Source of the DNA: ZC4RG20 sp963782445
Lineage (GTDB): Bacteria > Pseudomonadota > Gammaproteobacteria > Steroidobacterales > Rariloculaceae
NCBI GenBank assembly: GCA_963782445.1
Contig: CAWAJM010000001.1
Location: 310,001-374,000 of the forward strand
DNA: 64,000 nt
Reading direction: 5' to 3'
Positions within the stretch are counted from its first letter, which is position 1, and every line of letters starts with the position of its first letter. The translations under genes and the position numbers were made by a program. The notes beneath the pieces were generated by a model. That model did no database searches. It saw only the letters and a program-made list of their open reading frames with translations, and was not told where the DNA came from. Positions 43,359 through 52,727 of this stretch are shown here, in pieces.

Positions 43359-44941
43359 CGCGCCCGCCAGCGAGGCGTCGGCCTTCTCGGGTGAGGTCGG
43401 CTTGACGCAGCGCCTGCTCATCACCATCGCCATCATGTCGGCGACGCTGTTGCAGGTGCTCGATACGACGATCGTCAACGTGGCACTGCCGCATATGCAG
43501 GGTTCGCTCGGTGCCACATCGGACCAGATCAGCTGGGTTCTGACGAGCTATCTCGTTTCCTCGGCCATCCTGATGCCGCTGACCGGCTACTTCTCGGACG
43601 TGCTCGGCCGCAAGCGCTATCTAATCGTGAGCATAGCGGGCTTCGTCACGGCCTCCGCGCTGTGCGGGTTGTCGCAGACGCTGACGCAGATGATCGTGTT
43701 CCGGCTCATGCAAGGCATCTTCGGCGCCGCGCTCGTGCCGCTCTCGCAGGCCATCATGGCCGAGGCCTATCCGCCGAGCGAGCGCGGCAGCGCCATGGCG
43801 CTCTGGGGCCTCGGCGTCATGGTCGGGCCCGTGCTCGGCCCGACGCTCGGCGGCTGGCTCACGGAAGTCGCGACGTGGCGATGGACGTTTTACATCAATC
43901 TTCCGGTCGGCGTGCTCTCGTTGCTGCTCGCGCTGCGCTACGTTCCCGACACCGAGCGGCGCACGCGCACGATGGACTGGACGGGCTTCGCGCTGCTCGG
44001 CGTGGGCATTGCCGGCCTCCAATACTTCCTGGACCGGGGCAACCAGGCCGACTGGTTCAACAGCGACGATATCCGCATCGCGGCGGGCATGGCATTTGCC
44101 GGGCTCGTCTCGTTCGTCTGGTACAGCTTTCGGCGCGGCGAGCGCGCGGTGCTCGAACGTCCGCATCTTCAAGGACCGCAACTTCGCGATGGCCTGCCTG
44201 CTCATCGTCGTGATCGGCCTCGGCATGTTCGGCGGCCTCGTGATTCAGCCCATCCTGCTCGAGCGCCTGCTGAACTACCCGATCGTCACGACCGGCCTCG
44301 TCATGGCGCCGCGCGGCATCGCGACGGCGTTCACGATGATCATCGTCGGCAAGCTCGTCGCACGCATGGACGCCCGCTGGCTCATCGGCGCCGGCGTCGC
44401 CGTAAGCGCCGTTGCCTCGCACGCCATGACGCGCTATTCACTCGACATCGATACGTTCTGGATCGTCTGGCCGATATTCCTGCAGGGCATCGGGCTCGGA
44501 CTCATTTTCGTGCCGCTCTCGACGATGGCCTACGCGACGCTGGCGCGCTCGCGCATGGCCGAAGGGGCCGGCATTTACAGCCTCGTCCGGACCGTCGGCT
44601 CGGCGATGGGGATCTCGGTCGCGACGACGGTGCTGACGCGCCAGAGCCAGGTGCTGTGGAACACGCTCGGAGGCCGCATCAGTATCTACAACCCGGCCTA
44701 CCTCGCCTACATGCGCGCGCTCGGGCTGGCGCCGACCTCGCATGCGGCGATCCAGGTGGCGGGCCAGCAGATTGCGCAGCAGGCGGAGATGGCCGCGATG
44801 GTCGACGTCTTCCAGCTCATCACTTGGAGCTTTATCGCCATGGCGCCGCTAATCTTGCTCATGCGTTCTTCGCGCGAGGTGCTGGGGCAGGCAGCGGCCG
44901 AGGAGGCGCGCGCCAAGGCGGCGCGCGACACCAACAAATAG
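43351..44941 (+). CDS. emrB: EmrB/QacA-type (DHA2) MFS exporter; frameshifted
   Basis: A 14-helix drug:H+ antiporter. Diagnostic motifs are LDTTIVNVALPHMQGSLG in helix 1, GYFSDVLGRKRYL (motif A) and GWLTEVATWRWTFYINLPVG (motif C region). Near 44156 the frame breaks: VLERPHLQG should read VLDVRIFKDRNFAMACLL, which follows if one A is removed. The total length is one base over a multiple of three. Downstream parts (MAPRGIATAFTMIIVGKLVA; RTVGSAMGISVATTVLTRQ) are intact to 44941. The start overlaps the Usp stop. Works with EmrA. Confidence 0.87.
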
Positions 44942-45117
44942 CGCTGCCCCAACGGCAGGCCTTGCGTTAGCATCGGGCGTGCGGCCGTCGGCGCCGTGGC
45001 AGTCCCTCGAGAATGCAGACCTCGAGCGTGCCGGCGGGCGCGTCCTCGCGCTCGTCGAGCTCGCCGCGGTCGCGAGGCGGCGGAGCGGATCGCGGTGCAG
45101 GTGTGAGGGCCGGAGGA

Positions 45118-46188
45118 ATGAGTCTACGCCCGTTGATGAATCCGACGCTGGCCGTGGTCGCCGTCGTTTACGGGCTCCTGCTGGCCGTGGCCGGTGCGGC
45201 CGGCTTCTTGGGCATCGCGCTCGCCGTGTCCGTGGTCCTCTCGCTGTGCCGCTATGGTTACGAAGTCCTGCGCAACACTGCGCGCGGCCGCAACAACGAA
45301 GCGGCCCCGGATATCGACTCGATGAATCCGGTCGGCGACTACCGTCTCGTGCTGCACTCGATCCTGTTCGCGCTGTTGCCCGTGCTCGCGGCGCGTGCGT
45401 CGCTGCTGCCCGTTTCGCGCGCCACCGATATCTTTCTGACGCTCGGTGCCGCCGCGGCCGCGTGCGCCTATCCGGCTTCGGCCGCGTGGCTCGCGCTCAC
45501 GAACGACCTCGCCGGCGCGATGAACCCGCACAACGTCTGGCGGCTCGTTCGAATCATGGGTCGGCGCTACGTGCTGCTCGCGGCCATCTGCGCGGCGCTG
45601 CTGCTGCTGGCCGACAGTCTGCCGGCGTTGCTGCCCCTGCCGTGGTTCCTGGCCGGGCCGGTTTCGCGCATGCTGTCGGTCTGGGCCGCACTTGCCGTAT
45701 TCGCGCTGACCGGAGCGCAGATCAGGGCGCACCGGCAGCACTTCGAGATTCCGGGCGAGCTCGAGCCCGAGGAGGAGCGCCGCGCGCGTGAGCTGCGCGC
45801 CGATTGGCAACGGACGCTCGACCTTGCCTACGCCTCGCTGCGCAGCGGGCTGCGGCAGCAGGGTTACCGCACGATCGGGGGGCTCGTCGAGCGCGAGCGC
45901 GGGAGCCTCGAGGTCCAGCAGTGGATCTTCGAACGCATGCTGACCTGGGAGGACAAGCGCGACGCGCTCGCATTCGCGCATCGCCTCATCGCCTCGCTGC
46001 TGCTGCAGCGCCAGCGCTACGACGCGCTCGAGATCGTGACCCGGTGCCGCCGCGTCTCGCCGGCCTTCGCGCCGCGCCGCGAGGCGGCCGGCGTTCTGGC
46101 CGAATTCGCACGCTCGATCGGCCGCGACGGGCTCGCCGACGAGCTCGTGGCCGTCATACGCGGCGCGGCGCCGGCGCTCGACGAGTAG
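45118..46188 (+). CDS. Multi-pass membrane protein of unknown function
   Basis: 356 residues. The N-terminal half has about six transmembrane helices (VVAVVYGLLLAVAGAAGFLG; VLHSILFALLPVLAARA; YVLLAAICAALLLLADSL; MLSVWAALAVFALTGAQI), recalling DUF4013-like permeases. The C-terminal half is soluble, helical and Arg/Glu-rich with TPR-like features (AYASLRSGLRQQGYRTIGGL; WEDKRDALAFAHRLIASLLL; LAEFARSIGRDGLADELV). It may be a scaffold or channel. GGAGGA lies almost next to the ATG at 45118, a short spacing; an in-frame ATG at 45013 is an alternative start. Confidence 0.7.
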   Translation: MSLRPLMNPTLAVVAVVYGLLLAVAGAAGFLGIALAVSVVLSLCRYGYEVLRNTARGRNNEAAPDIDSMNPVGDYRLVLHSILFALLPVLAARASLLPVSRATDIFLTLGAAAAACAYPASAAWLALTNDLAGAMNPHNVWRLVRIMGRRYVLLAAICAALLLLADSLPALLPLPWFLAGPVSRMLSVWAALAVFALTGAQIRAHRQHFEIPGELEPEEERRARELRADWQRTLDLAYASLRSGLRQQGYRTIGGLVERERGSLEVQQWIFERMLTWEDKRDALAFAHRLIASLLLQRQRYDALEIVTRCRRVSPAFAPRREAAGVLAEFARSIGRDGLADELVAVIRGAAPALDE

Positions 46189-46237
46189 GCGTCGCGGCGA
46201 CGGGCGTGCGGCGCGGGCGGCCGCGCCGGCGACCGCG

Positions 46238-47503
46238 TCACTCCGGCAACAGTGCCGCCTCGGGGCTTGCGCTCGCCGTCGGCTCGGCGCCGGCCGTCAG
46301 GACCGCGTCCTTGGCCTCGTGCCCGAAGGCCGCGAGCACGGCGACGAGTGCGGCCGCCGCGACGGCGACCGTCGCGAGCGCGACCGAGTAGGCACCGCCG
46401 AGCGCGGCCGCCATGGTGGCCTGCAGCGGGGCGTTCGACGACGCGATGAAGTTGCCGAGCTGATAGACCGTGCCCGGGAACGTGCCGCGGGCCTCGGGCG
46501 GCGAGATCTCGTTGAGATGCGCCGGGATGATGCCCCAGCAGCCCTGCACGAACACTTGCATGAGGAAGGCGCCGAGCCCGAGCAAAGCGGCCGTAGGCGC
46601 GAAGGCCCAGAGCGGGGCCGCGAGGATGGAGAGCAGGGCTGCGATGACGATCATTCGGCGGCGCCCGTAATGCTGGGACGCCATGCCGAAGCCGATGCCG
46701 CCCATGATCGCGCCGATGTTGTAGACGATGGCGATCGTCGCGACCGTTGCATGCGAGAACTGGCGCTGCTGCTGCATGAAGGTCGGGTACAGATCCTGTG
46801 TGCCGTGGCTCAGGAAATTGAAGCCCGTCATGAGCGCGATCGCGAACAGCGCGAGCGGCCAGTGGCGTGCCAGCACGGCCACGGTGCCGCCGGCCCCTTC
46901 CTGCTGCGGCCGCGGCGTCCAGCCCGGCGATTCCGGGACGCTGCGCCGGATATATAGAATCAGCAGCGCGGGCAGCACGCCGACCATGAACATGCCGCGC
47001 CAGCCGATATGCGGATAGAGCACCGCGAAGACGATGGACGCGAACAGGTAGCCGCAAGGGTAGCCCGATTGCAGCAGCCCCGAGACGAAGCCCCGCGAAT
47101 CCGGGCGCACCGACTCCATTGTGAGCGACGCCCCGACGCCCCATTCGCCGCCCATCGCGATCCCGAACAGCGCGCGCAGGACCATGAATACGGTCAGGTT
47201 CGGCGAGAAGGCCGTCGCGAAGCCCAGCAGCGAATAGGCCGCGACGTCGGCCATGAGGACGGGGCGCCGGCCGAAGCGGTCGGCGAGACGGCCGAACACG
47301 AACGCGCCGAGGGGCCGCAGCGCGAGCGTCAAGGTCACGGCGACCGTGACCGCGGCGACGCTCGTCGCGAACGCCTTCGCAACGTCGCCGATGACGAAGA
47401 CGAGCAGAAAGAAATCGAACGCATCGAGCGTCCAGCCGAGGAAACCGGCCGCGACGACGTGTTTCTGCGTCGGGGTCCAGCCTTTGATCGCGTCGAGATT
47501 CAT
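46238..47503 (-). CDS. MFS transporter, sialate/organic acid:H+ symporter type
   Basis: 421 residues with 12 helices. GFLGWTLDAFDFFLLVFVI in helix 1 and GRLADRFGRRPVLMADV (motif A) followed by RALFGIAMGGEWGVGASL are typical of the NanT/JEN-like SHS family, which imports sialic acid, lactate or other carboxylates. The substrate is unknown and no nan genes are present. The start at 47503 is favoured by the GGGGGGAA run just upstream; an in-frame ATG at 47515 is possible. Confidence 0.88.
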   Translation of the reverse strand: MNLDAIKGWTPTQKHVVAAGFLGWTLDAFDFFLLVFVIGDVAKAFATSVAAVTVAVTLTLALRPLGAFVFGRLADRFGRRPVLMADVAAYSLLGFATAFSPNLTVFMVLRALFGIAMGGEWGVGASLTMESVRPDSRGFVSGLLQSGYPCGYLFASIVFAVLYPHIGWRGMFMVGVLPALLILYIRRSVPESPGWTPRPQQEGAGGTVAVLARHWPLALFAIALMTGFNFLSHGTQDLYPTFMQQQRQFSHATVATIAIVYNIGAIMGGIGFGMASQHYGRRRMIVIAALLSILAAPLWAFAPTAALLGLGAFLMQVFVQGCWGIIPAHLNEISPPEARGTFPGTVYQLGNFIASSNAPLQATMAAALGGAYSVALATVAVAAAALVAVLAAFGHEAKDAVLTAGAEPTASASPEAALLPE

Positions 47504-47673
47504 CGTTCCCCCCATGTTTGCGCGCGGGCCGCTGCCCCGCCCGCCAGCTTGTCGAGCCCGATTCTACTGCATCGTCGCGGCCCGACTCGGGCGGGCCGTC
47601 GCCGGAGGCGTCGGCGGGGCGCCGCGGATCGCTCTAAGGGGACGTTTGCCGGCAAGGCCGGCGGCGCGCGCGG

Positions 47674-48531
47674 CTACCAGGGCTCGGGTCGGCCGTCGTA
47701 GCGCAGGAAGCGGCCGGTGTCGGCCAGGGTGAGCTTGGCGATCGTCGCGATCATGTGGCTCACGGTGAACGGCATCTCGACCATGCCCTTGACGCCCTCG
47801 AGATAGGATTGCCGCTCGGTGACGACGGCGCCGGGATGCAGGAGCACGACGGTGACGCCGGCGGGCTTCTCGGCCCGCGCGACGAGCTGCATTTCGCGGT
47901 TCAGCGCGGCCTTGCTGGCGCGGTAGAAGATGGCGCCCGAGCCCGCGAGCTGCTTGGTCAGCGAGCCGTTCGTCGAGCTGATCGAAACGATCTTTTTCTG
48001 CTTGCTGGCCAGCACGTTCGGCAGGAAGGCTTCGGAGACGACGAGCGGGCCCTTGACGTTGACCGCCATGACCGTGTCCAAGAGCCGGAAATCGAGGCGG
48101 CCGAAAGTCTGTGTGCTCCAGTCGCCGGGACAGTCTTCGGTGTGGCAGCCGCGGCGGTCGTTGTAGACGCCCGCGTTGTTGATGAGCACGTCGATGGGCA
48201 CGGCCGCGAGCTTGGCGGCCAGGGCACGCACTCCGGCGATGTCCGTCACGTCGAGGTGCTCGATGCGCACGTTGGGATACTTCCGGCGCACCTCGGCCAA
48301 TGACGCCGGCGTCTCGTGGTGCCGGTGCGTCGCGATGACCGTCCAGCCCTTGGCGGCGTATTCCTTCGTGAACTCGAGGCCGAGCCCCGAGTTCGCGCCC
48401 GTGATCAGGACGGTATCGGCGGCGGCCGGAAGCGGTGCCGCGGCGAGCACGAGGCCGGCGACGCAAGCGGCGGCCAGGACGAGCGCGCCGGCCGCGCGCG
48501 GGGACGACAAGAGGCTCAACCGTCGCGTCAT
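47674..48531 (-). CDS. Exported or membrane-anchored short-chain dehydrogenase/reductase
   Basis: 285 residues with an N-terminal signal or anchor sequence (residues 1-38) ahead of a classical SDR domain. The cofactor motif is TGANSGLG, then NNAGVY, the catalytic Ser in SISSTNGSL and the YxxxK pair in FYRASK. The Gly-rich TGxxxGxG form and THRHHETP segment suggest NADPH. SDR enzymes are normally cytoplasmic, so the leader is unusual. The start at 48531 has GAGAG nearby. Confidence 0.87.
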   Translation of the reverse strand: MTRRLSLLSSPRAAGALVLAAACVAGLVLAAAPLPAAADTVLITGANSGLGLEFTKEYAAKGWTVIATHRHHETPASLAEVRRKYPNVRIEHLDVTDIAGVRALAAKLAAVPIDVLINNAGVYNDRRGCHTEDCPGDWSTQTFGRLDFRLLDTVMAVNVKGPLVVSEAFLPNVLASKQKKIVSISSTNGSLTKQLAGSGAIFYRASKAALNREMQLVARAEKPAGVTVVLLHPGAVVTERQSYLEGVKGMVEMPFTVSHMIATIAKLTLADTGRFLRYDGRPEPW

Positions 48532-48713
48532 TTGATTGCTCTCCGGCAGGCGGCTGCGCTCGCGGAGGCTGGCGGGCCGTCGTGTATTTTGCGGGGATGA
48601 TCGCACAAGCCGTCGCTCACTTACGAATCCCGCGGTTCTAGCTTGCCGGCCGCGGCGGCCGGCCCCAGAATGCGTCTCTCGCCACTCCAGGCTGCGCCGA
48701 GCCGCGGTCACTC

Positions 48714-49079
48714 ATGCACAATCCGTGTCTTTCCTGCGGCGCGTGCTGCGCCCATTTCCGCGTTTCCTTCCACTGGTCGGAGGCCGAGCCCTTCCTCGGC
48801 GGTCGGACGCCTGCGGAGCTCACCGTCAAGGTCGCGCCTCACCGTCTGGCCATGGCCGGCACGGCGAGCACGAAGCCGCGCTGCACGGCGCTCGAGGGCC
48901 GCATCGGGCGGGCCGTCTGCTGCTCGATCTACGACCGGCGCCCCTCGCCCTGCCGGGAGTTCGAGGCGTCCTGGCACAACGGGGTGCCGAGCGAGCGTTG
49001 CGACCGGGCGCGGGCCGCCCACGGCCTGCCGCCGCTCAATCCTCCGCGCACGCGCTCGCCGCGGAGGCGGGCGGGCTGA
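48714..49079 (+). CDS. YkgJ-family Cys-cluster protein
   Basis: 121 residues with the YkgJ signature: PCLSCGACC at residues 4-12 and a later Cys pair in CTALEG and CCSIYDRRPSPCREFEASWH. The family (often annotated as a putative zinc- or iron-chelating domain) may assemble metal sites; function is unproven. The C-terminal tail is Arg/Pro-rich. It precedes the PQQ dehydrogenase gene by 66 bp on the same strand and could be co-transcribed. Confidence 0.85.
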   Translation: MHNPCLSCGACCAHFRVSFHWSEAEPFLGGRTPAELTVKVAPHRLAMAGTASTKPRCTALEGRIGRAVCCSIYDRRPSPCREFEASWHNGVPSERCDRARAAHGLPPLNPPRTRSPRRRAG

Positions 49080-49145
49080 AGCCGTCCCGGGCGGCGAGCG
49101 GCCGTGTTATCGTTCCCGGACCGTCGAACGGTCCGGAGGGGGAGC

Positions 49146-50987
49146 ATGGCGCGCAGGTCGATATCCATATTAGCCGTGGCGATCGGAGCGGCCGCGGGCG
49201 GTGCCCATGCGCAGACGGCGGCGACGGCCGCAGCCGCGCCCGTGAGCGCGCCTGGCAACCGAGCGCTCGAACAAGCCGTCGAGCGCGCGCCCGTCACGAA
49301 CGCGATGCTCCTGCATCCGGACCCCTCGGACTGGCTCATGTACAGCCGGACCTACGACGCGCACCGTTTCAGCCCGCTCGACCAGATCAATCGCGACAAC
49401 GTCGCCCGCCTGACCCGGGCCTGGTCGGTGCCGTTGCCGCAGGGCACGATCGAGACGATTCCGATCGTGCACGCCGGCGTCATGTATCTCGTCACGCCCG
49501 GCGGCAGGGGCCAGGCCAGCGGCGTCTGGGCGCTCGATGCCGCGACGGGGCACGTGCTGTGGAAGTACCAGCCCGAGGGCAACCTGTCCTCGCGCGCCAA
49601 GACGCTCGCGATTTACGAGGACATGGTCTATTTCACGGCGCAGGCGCCGCGCGGCGAGCCGAGCCCGATCGTGGCGCTCGATGCGGCGACGGGCAAGGTC
49701 CGCTGGCGTGCGCTCGCCTCGCCCGAGAGCCACACTTCGGGCGCGATCGTCGTCGACGGCAAGGTCCTCTCGGGCCGGACCTGCAACACCGTGCGCGAGA
49801 ACTGCTACATCCAGGCGAACGACGCGCGCACGGGCAAGCTCCTGTGGCGCTTCCACACGACTCCGGGCAAGGGCGAGCCGGGGGACGCCTCGTGGGGCGG
49901 GGCGCCCGCGCAGGGCCGGCGCGCCTCGACGTGGGGCCTGCCCGGCACCTACGATCCTGCCCGGCACCTGCTGTTCTGGGGCATCTCTAACCCGATGCCC
50001 AATACCCGGGCCGCGCGTCACGGCGGAAACGCGGCCGCCGTGCCGCAGACGGCGCCGGCCGATCTGTACAGCAACTCGACCGTGGCGCTCGATCCCGATA
50101 CGGGCAAGCTCGTCTGGTACTACCAGCATCTGCCGGGCGACGACTGGGACATGGACTTCAATCACGAGAAGACGCTGATCCGCACGTCGCTCGACCCGGA
50201 TCCGCGCTACGTGAAGTGGATCAATCCGGACCTGCCGAAGGGCCCGCACGACGTTGTGATCACGGTCGCCGAGGCCGGCGGCATCTGGGTCAACGACCGC
50301 GAGACGGGTAAGTTCCTCTGGGCGACACCGTTTCCCTACGACACCTCGCACTACGTGCTCTCGGGCATCGACGTCAAGACCGGCATTACGCATATCAACT
50401 GGGATCTCGTCCTCGACAAGCCGGGCAAGGAAAGCCTGATCTGCTACTGGAACACCCGCAGCTTCTGGCCCACGGCCTACGACCCGCAGCTCAACTCCCT
50501 TTACGTGCCGTACTCCGACATCTGCCTCGACATGCGCCGGGCCGACGCGAACGGCAAGGGGGCCGTGCGCCGCGGCGCGCTGCGTCCGGGCGAGGATCCT
50601 GCGAAGTTCGCCGGCCTCGCCAAGATCGACATGCGCACGGGCAAGATCGACCGGCTCTACCAGGGCCGCGCGGGCGGCCAGGGTGCCGTGCTCGCGACGG
50701 CCGGCGGGCTCGTGTTCTGGGGCGACATTGCGCAGGTGCTGCACGCGTTCGACGCGAAGACGGGCAAGATGCTGTGGCATTCGCAGCCGCTCGGCGCCAC
50801 CGTCATGAACAGCACGATCACGTACGCCGTGAACGGCCGGCAGTATGTCGCCGTCGTCAACGGGGAGGCCGTCACGGGGACGTACTACCTCGCGTCGACG
50901 GCCGGCATGAAGGTGCCGAAGCACATCGGCAATTCCATCAACGTCTTCGCGCTGCCGGACGCCACGGGCCAGGCAGCGACCCACTGA
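49146..50987 (+). CDS. PQQ-dependent alcohol dehydrogenase-like protein, periplasmic
   Basis: 613 residues with a signal peptide (1-22, ending AHAQ). The rest is an eight-bladed quinoprotein propeller with tryptophan-docking repeats (VWALDAATGHVLWKYQPE; IVALDAATGKVRWRALAS; NDARTGKLLWRFHTT; ALDPDTGKLVWYYQHLPGD followed by DWDMD; FDAKTGKMLWHSQPLG). Quinoproteins of this type oxidise alcohols or aldehydes in the periplasm. The adjacent Cys-Cys pair of methanol dehydrogenase is not seen; instead two Cys are separated in GRTCNTVRENCY. No haem domain is fused. It is followed 20 bp later by the carotenoid-oxygenase gene. Confidence 0.9.
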   Translation: MARRSISILAVAIGAAAGGAHAQTAATAAAAPVSAPGNRALEQAVERAPVTNAMLLHPDPSDWLMYSRTYDAHRFSPLDQINRDNVARLTRAWSVPLPQGTIETIPIVHAGVMYLVTPGGRGQASGVWALDAATGHVLWKYQPEGNLSSRAKTLAIYEDMVYFTAQAPRGEPSPIVALDAATGKVRWRALASPESHTSGAIVVDGKVLSGRTCNTVRENCYIQANDARTGKLLWRFHTTPGKGEPGDASWGGAPAQGRRASTWGLPGTYDPARHLLFWGISNPMPNTRAARHGGNAAAVPQTAPADLYSNSTVALDPDTGKLVWYYQHLPGDDWDMDFNHEKTLIRTSLDPDPRYVKWINPDLPKGPHDVVITVAEAGGIWVNDRETGKFLWATPFPYDTSHYVLSGIDVKTGITHINWDLVLDKPGKESLICYWNTRSFWPTAYDPQLNSLYVPYSDICLDMRRADANGKGAVRRGALRPGEDPAKFAGLAKIDMRTGKIDRLYQGRAGGQGAVLATAGGLVFWGDIAQVLHAFDAKTGKMLWHSQPLGATVMNSTITYAVNGRQYVAVVNGEAVTGTYYLASTAGMKVPKHIGNSINVFALPDATGQAATH

Positions 50988-51007
50988 CAACGCGAGGCAC
51001 GAAGTCG

Positions 51008-52444
51008 ATGACCACGGCATTTCCGAACTCGCCGGACTTCACGGGCTTCAACGAGCCCATGCGCATGGAGTGCGACATCTTCGATCTCGTCGTCGAAGGG
51101 GAAATTCCCGAGGAGATCCGCGGCACCTGGTACCGCTCGGTGCCGGACCCGCAGTATCCGCCGAGGCTGGGCTACGACGCGTTCATCAGCGGCGACGGCA
51201 TGATCAGCGCATTCACGTTCGCTAAGGGCCACGTGGACTTCAAGATGCGCTACGTCCTAACCGAGCGTCTGCGCGACGATCGGGCGGCGAGACGCTCACT
51301 GCACGGCCGTTATCGCAACGCCTATACGGACGATCCGTCGGTGCGCGGCCACAAGCGCGGGGCCGCCAATACGACGCCGGTGTGGCACGGCGGCCGGCTT
51401 TTCGCGCTCAAGGAAGACAGCCGGGCCATGGAGCTCGACCCGGTCAGTCTCGAGACGCTCGGCGAATGGGATTACGGCGGCAAGCTCCGAAGCGAGACGA
51501 TGACTGCCCATCCGCGCTGGGACCCCGAGACCGGCGAGCTGTATTTCTTTGGCTACGAAGCTTCGGGCCTTGCGACGCGCGACGTGGCCTGCTGCGTGGC
51601 CGACGGCGAAGGCCGGCTCGTGCGCGAGGAGTGGTTCGAGGGCCCGTATTGCGCCCTCATGCACGACTTCGCGGTCACGCAGGAGCACATCGTGTTCCCG
51701 TTCATGCCGATTACGGCCGATCGCAGCCGCATCGAGGCCGGGGGGCCGCACTGGGTTTGGGAGCCGGGCAAAGACTCCTACATCGGCATCATGCCGCGCG
51801 ACGGCAGCGTCGCCGACATGCGCTGGTTCCGGCGCCCGGCCTGCTCCGTGTTCCACTTCATGAACGCCTATACGGAAGGCAGTAAAGTTTTCGTCGATGC
51901 CTGCTTCACGAAGGTGAATCCGTTCCCGTTCATCACCGAGGAGTCCGGCCTCGCGTACAACCCCGAGGAGCTCGACGGCGCGCTCATGCGCTGGTCTTTC
52001 GACCTCGCCAAGCCGGGCGAGTCGTTCGACGAAGATGCGGTCGGCCCGGGCGGCGACATGCCGCGCGTCGCGGACAAGTACCTCATGCGGCGTCACGACG
52101 TTGCCTACTATGCGAGCTTCGATCCGACGCTCGGTCCGCCGCAGCTGCAAGGTCCCATCGGGCCGGGCTTCAACCGGCTGAACCGAATCGAACCGGCCAG
52201 CGGGCGGCTCACGTCGTTCACGATGGGGCACCTGTGGACATTCAACGAGCCGATTCACATCGCCTCGAAGCAGCCCGGGCACGAGGGCTATCTCGCGCTC
52301 GTCATCGACGACCACTCGCGGTTCCTGTCCGAGCTCGCGCTGCTGAACGCGGGCGACATCGAGGCCGGCCCGATCGCGCGGATCAAGCTGCCGATTCGGC
52401 TACGGCCCCAGGTCCACGGTAACTGGGTCGGCGCGCCGGCCTAG
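51008..52444 (+). CDS. Carotenoid cleavage oxygenase family (RPE65/CCD, possibly stilbene- or phenylpropene-cleaving)
   Basis: 478 residues, full length, cytoplasmic (no signal peptide). The four iron-ligand histidines are in place: H168 (TAHPRWD), H219 (LMHDFAVT), H283 (VFHFMNAY) and H470 (VHGNW). This non-haem Fe(II) family cleaves carotenoids, lignostilbenes or isoeugenol-like double bonds. No carotenoid synthesis genes are nearby, while a PQQ alcohol dehydrogenase is directly upstream and an aldehyde dehydrogenase lies 11 kb away. That favours an aromatic substrate, by inference only. A terminator hairpin follows. Confidence 0.9.
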   Translation: MTTAFPNSPDFTGFNEPMRMECDIFDLVVEGEIPEEIRGTWYRSVPDPQYPPRLGYDAFISGDGMISAFTFAKGHVDFKMRYVLTERLRDDRAARRSLHGRYRNAYTDDPSVRGHKRGAANTTPVWHGGRLFALKEDSRAMELDPVSLETLGEWDYGGKLRSETMTAHPRWDPETGELYFFGYEASGLATRDVACCVADGEGRLVREEWFEGPYCALMHDFAVTQEHIVFPFMPITADRSRIEAGGPHWVWEPGKDSYIGIMPRDGSVADMRWFRRPACSVFHFMNAYTEGSKVFVDACFTKVNPFPFITEESGLAYNPEELDGALMRWSFDLAKPGESFDEDAVGPGGDMPRVADKYLMRRHDVAYYASFDPTLGPPQLQGPIGPGFNRLNRIEPASGRLTSFTMGHLWTFNEPIHIASKQPGHEGYLALVIDDHSRFLSELALLNAGDIEAGPIARIKLPIRLRPQVHGNWVGAPA

Positions 52445-52455
52445 CGCGCCGCCTG

Positions 52456-52478
52456 CCGCCCGCGCCTCGCGCGGGCGG
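52456..52478 (+). terminator. Hairpin after the carotenoid-oxygenase gene
   Basis: Perfect 10-bp stem CCGCCCGCGC (52456-52465) / GCGCGGGCGG (52469-52478) with loop CTC, 12 bases after the stop. It closes the YkgJ-PQQ-oxygenase run. Confidence 0.5.
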
Positions 52479-52727
52479 GCACCCTGCCCGCGGGCGTCCT
52501 TTCGCGCCCGCCCGCAGACGTTCTCGCCGGCGCCGGAAGCCGCCGTGCGCAACGGGAGTCGAAATGAGAAGCATTCAACAAACGCGTCCGCGGACGCGCG
52601 CCGCCACGCCCCTCGAGCGCGGGCCGAGCCGAGGCTGTCTCGCCCCTACCACTATCCCGACGCCGTATACCATGATATTTAAGGGATAAGCGCACCGCCC
52701 CAGAGTGCGCGGAAGGGGGATGTTTTG

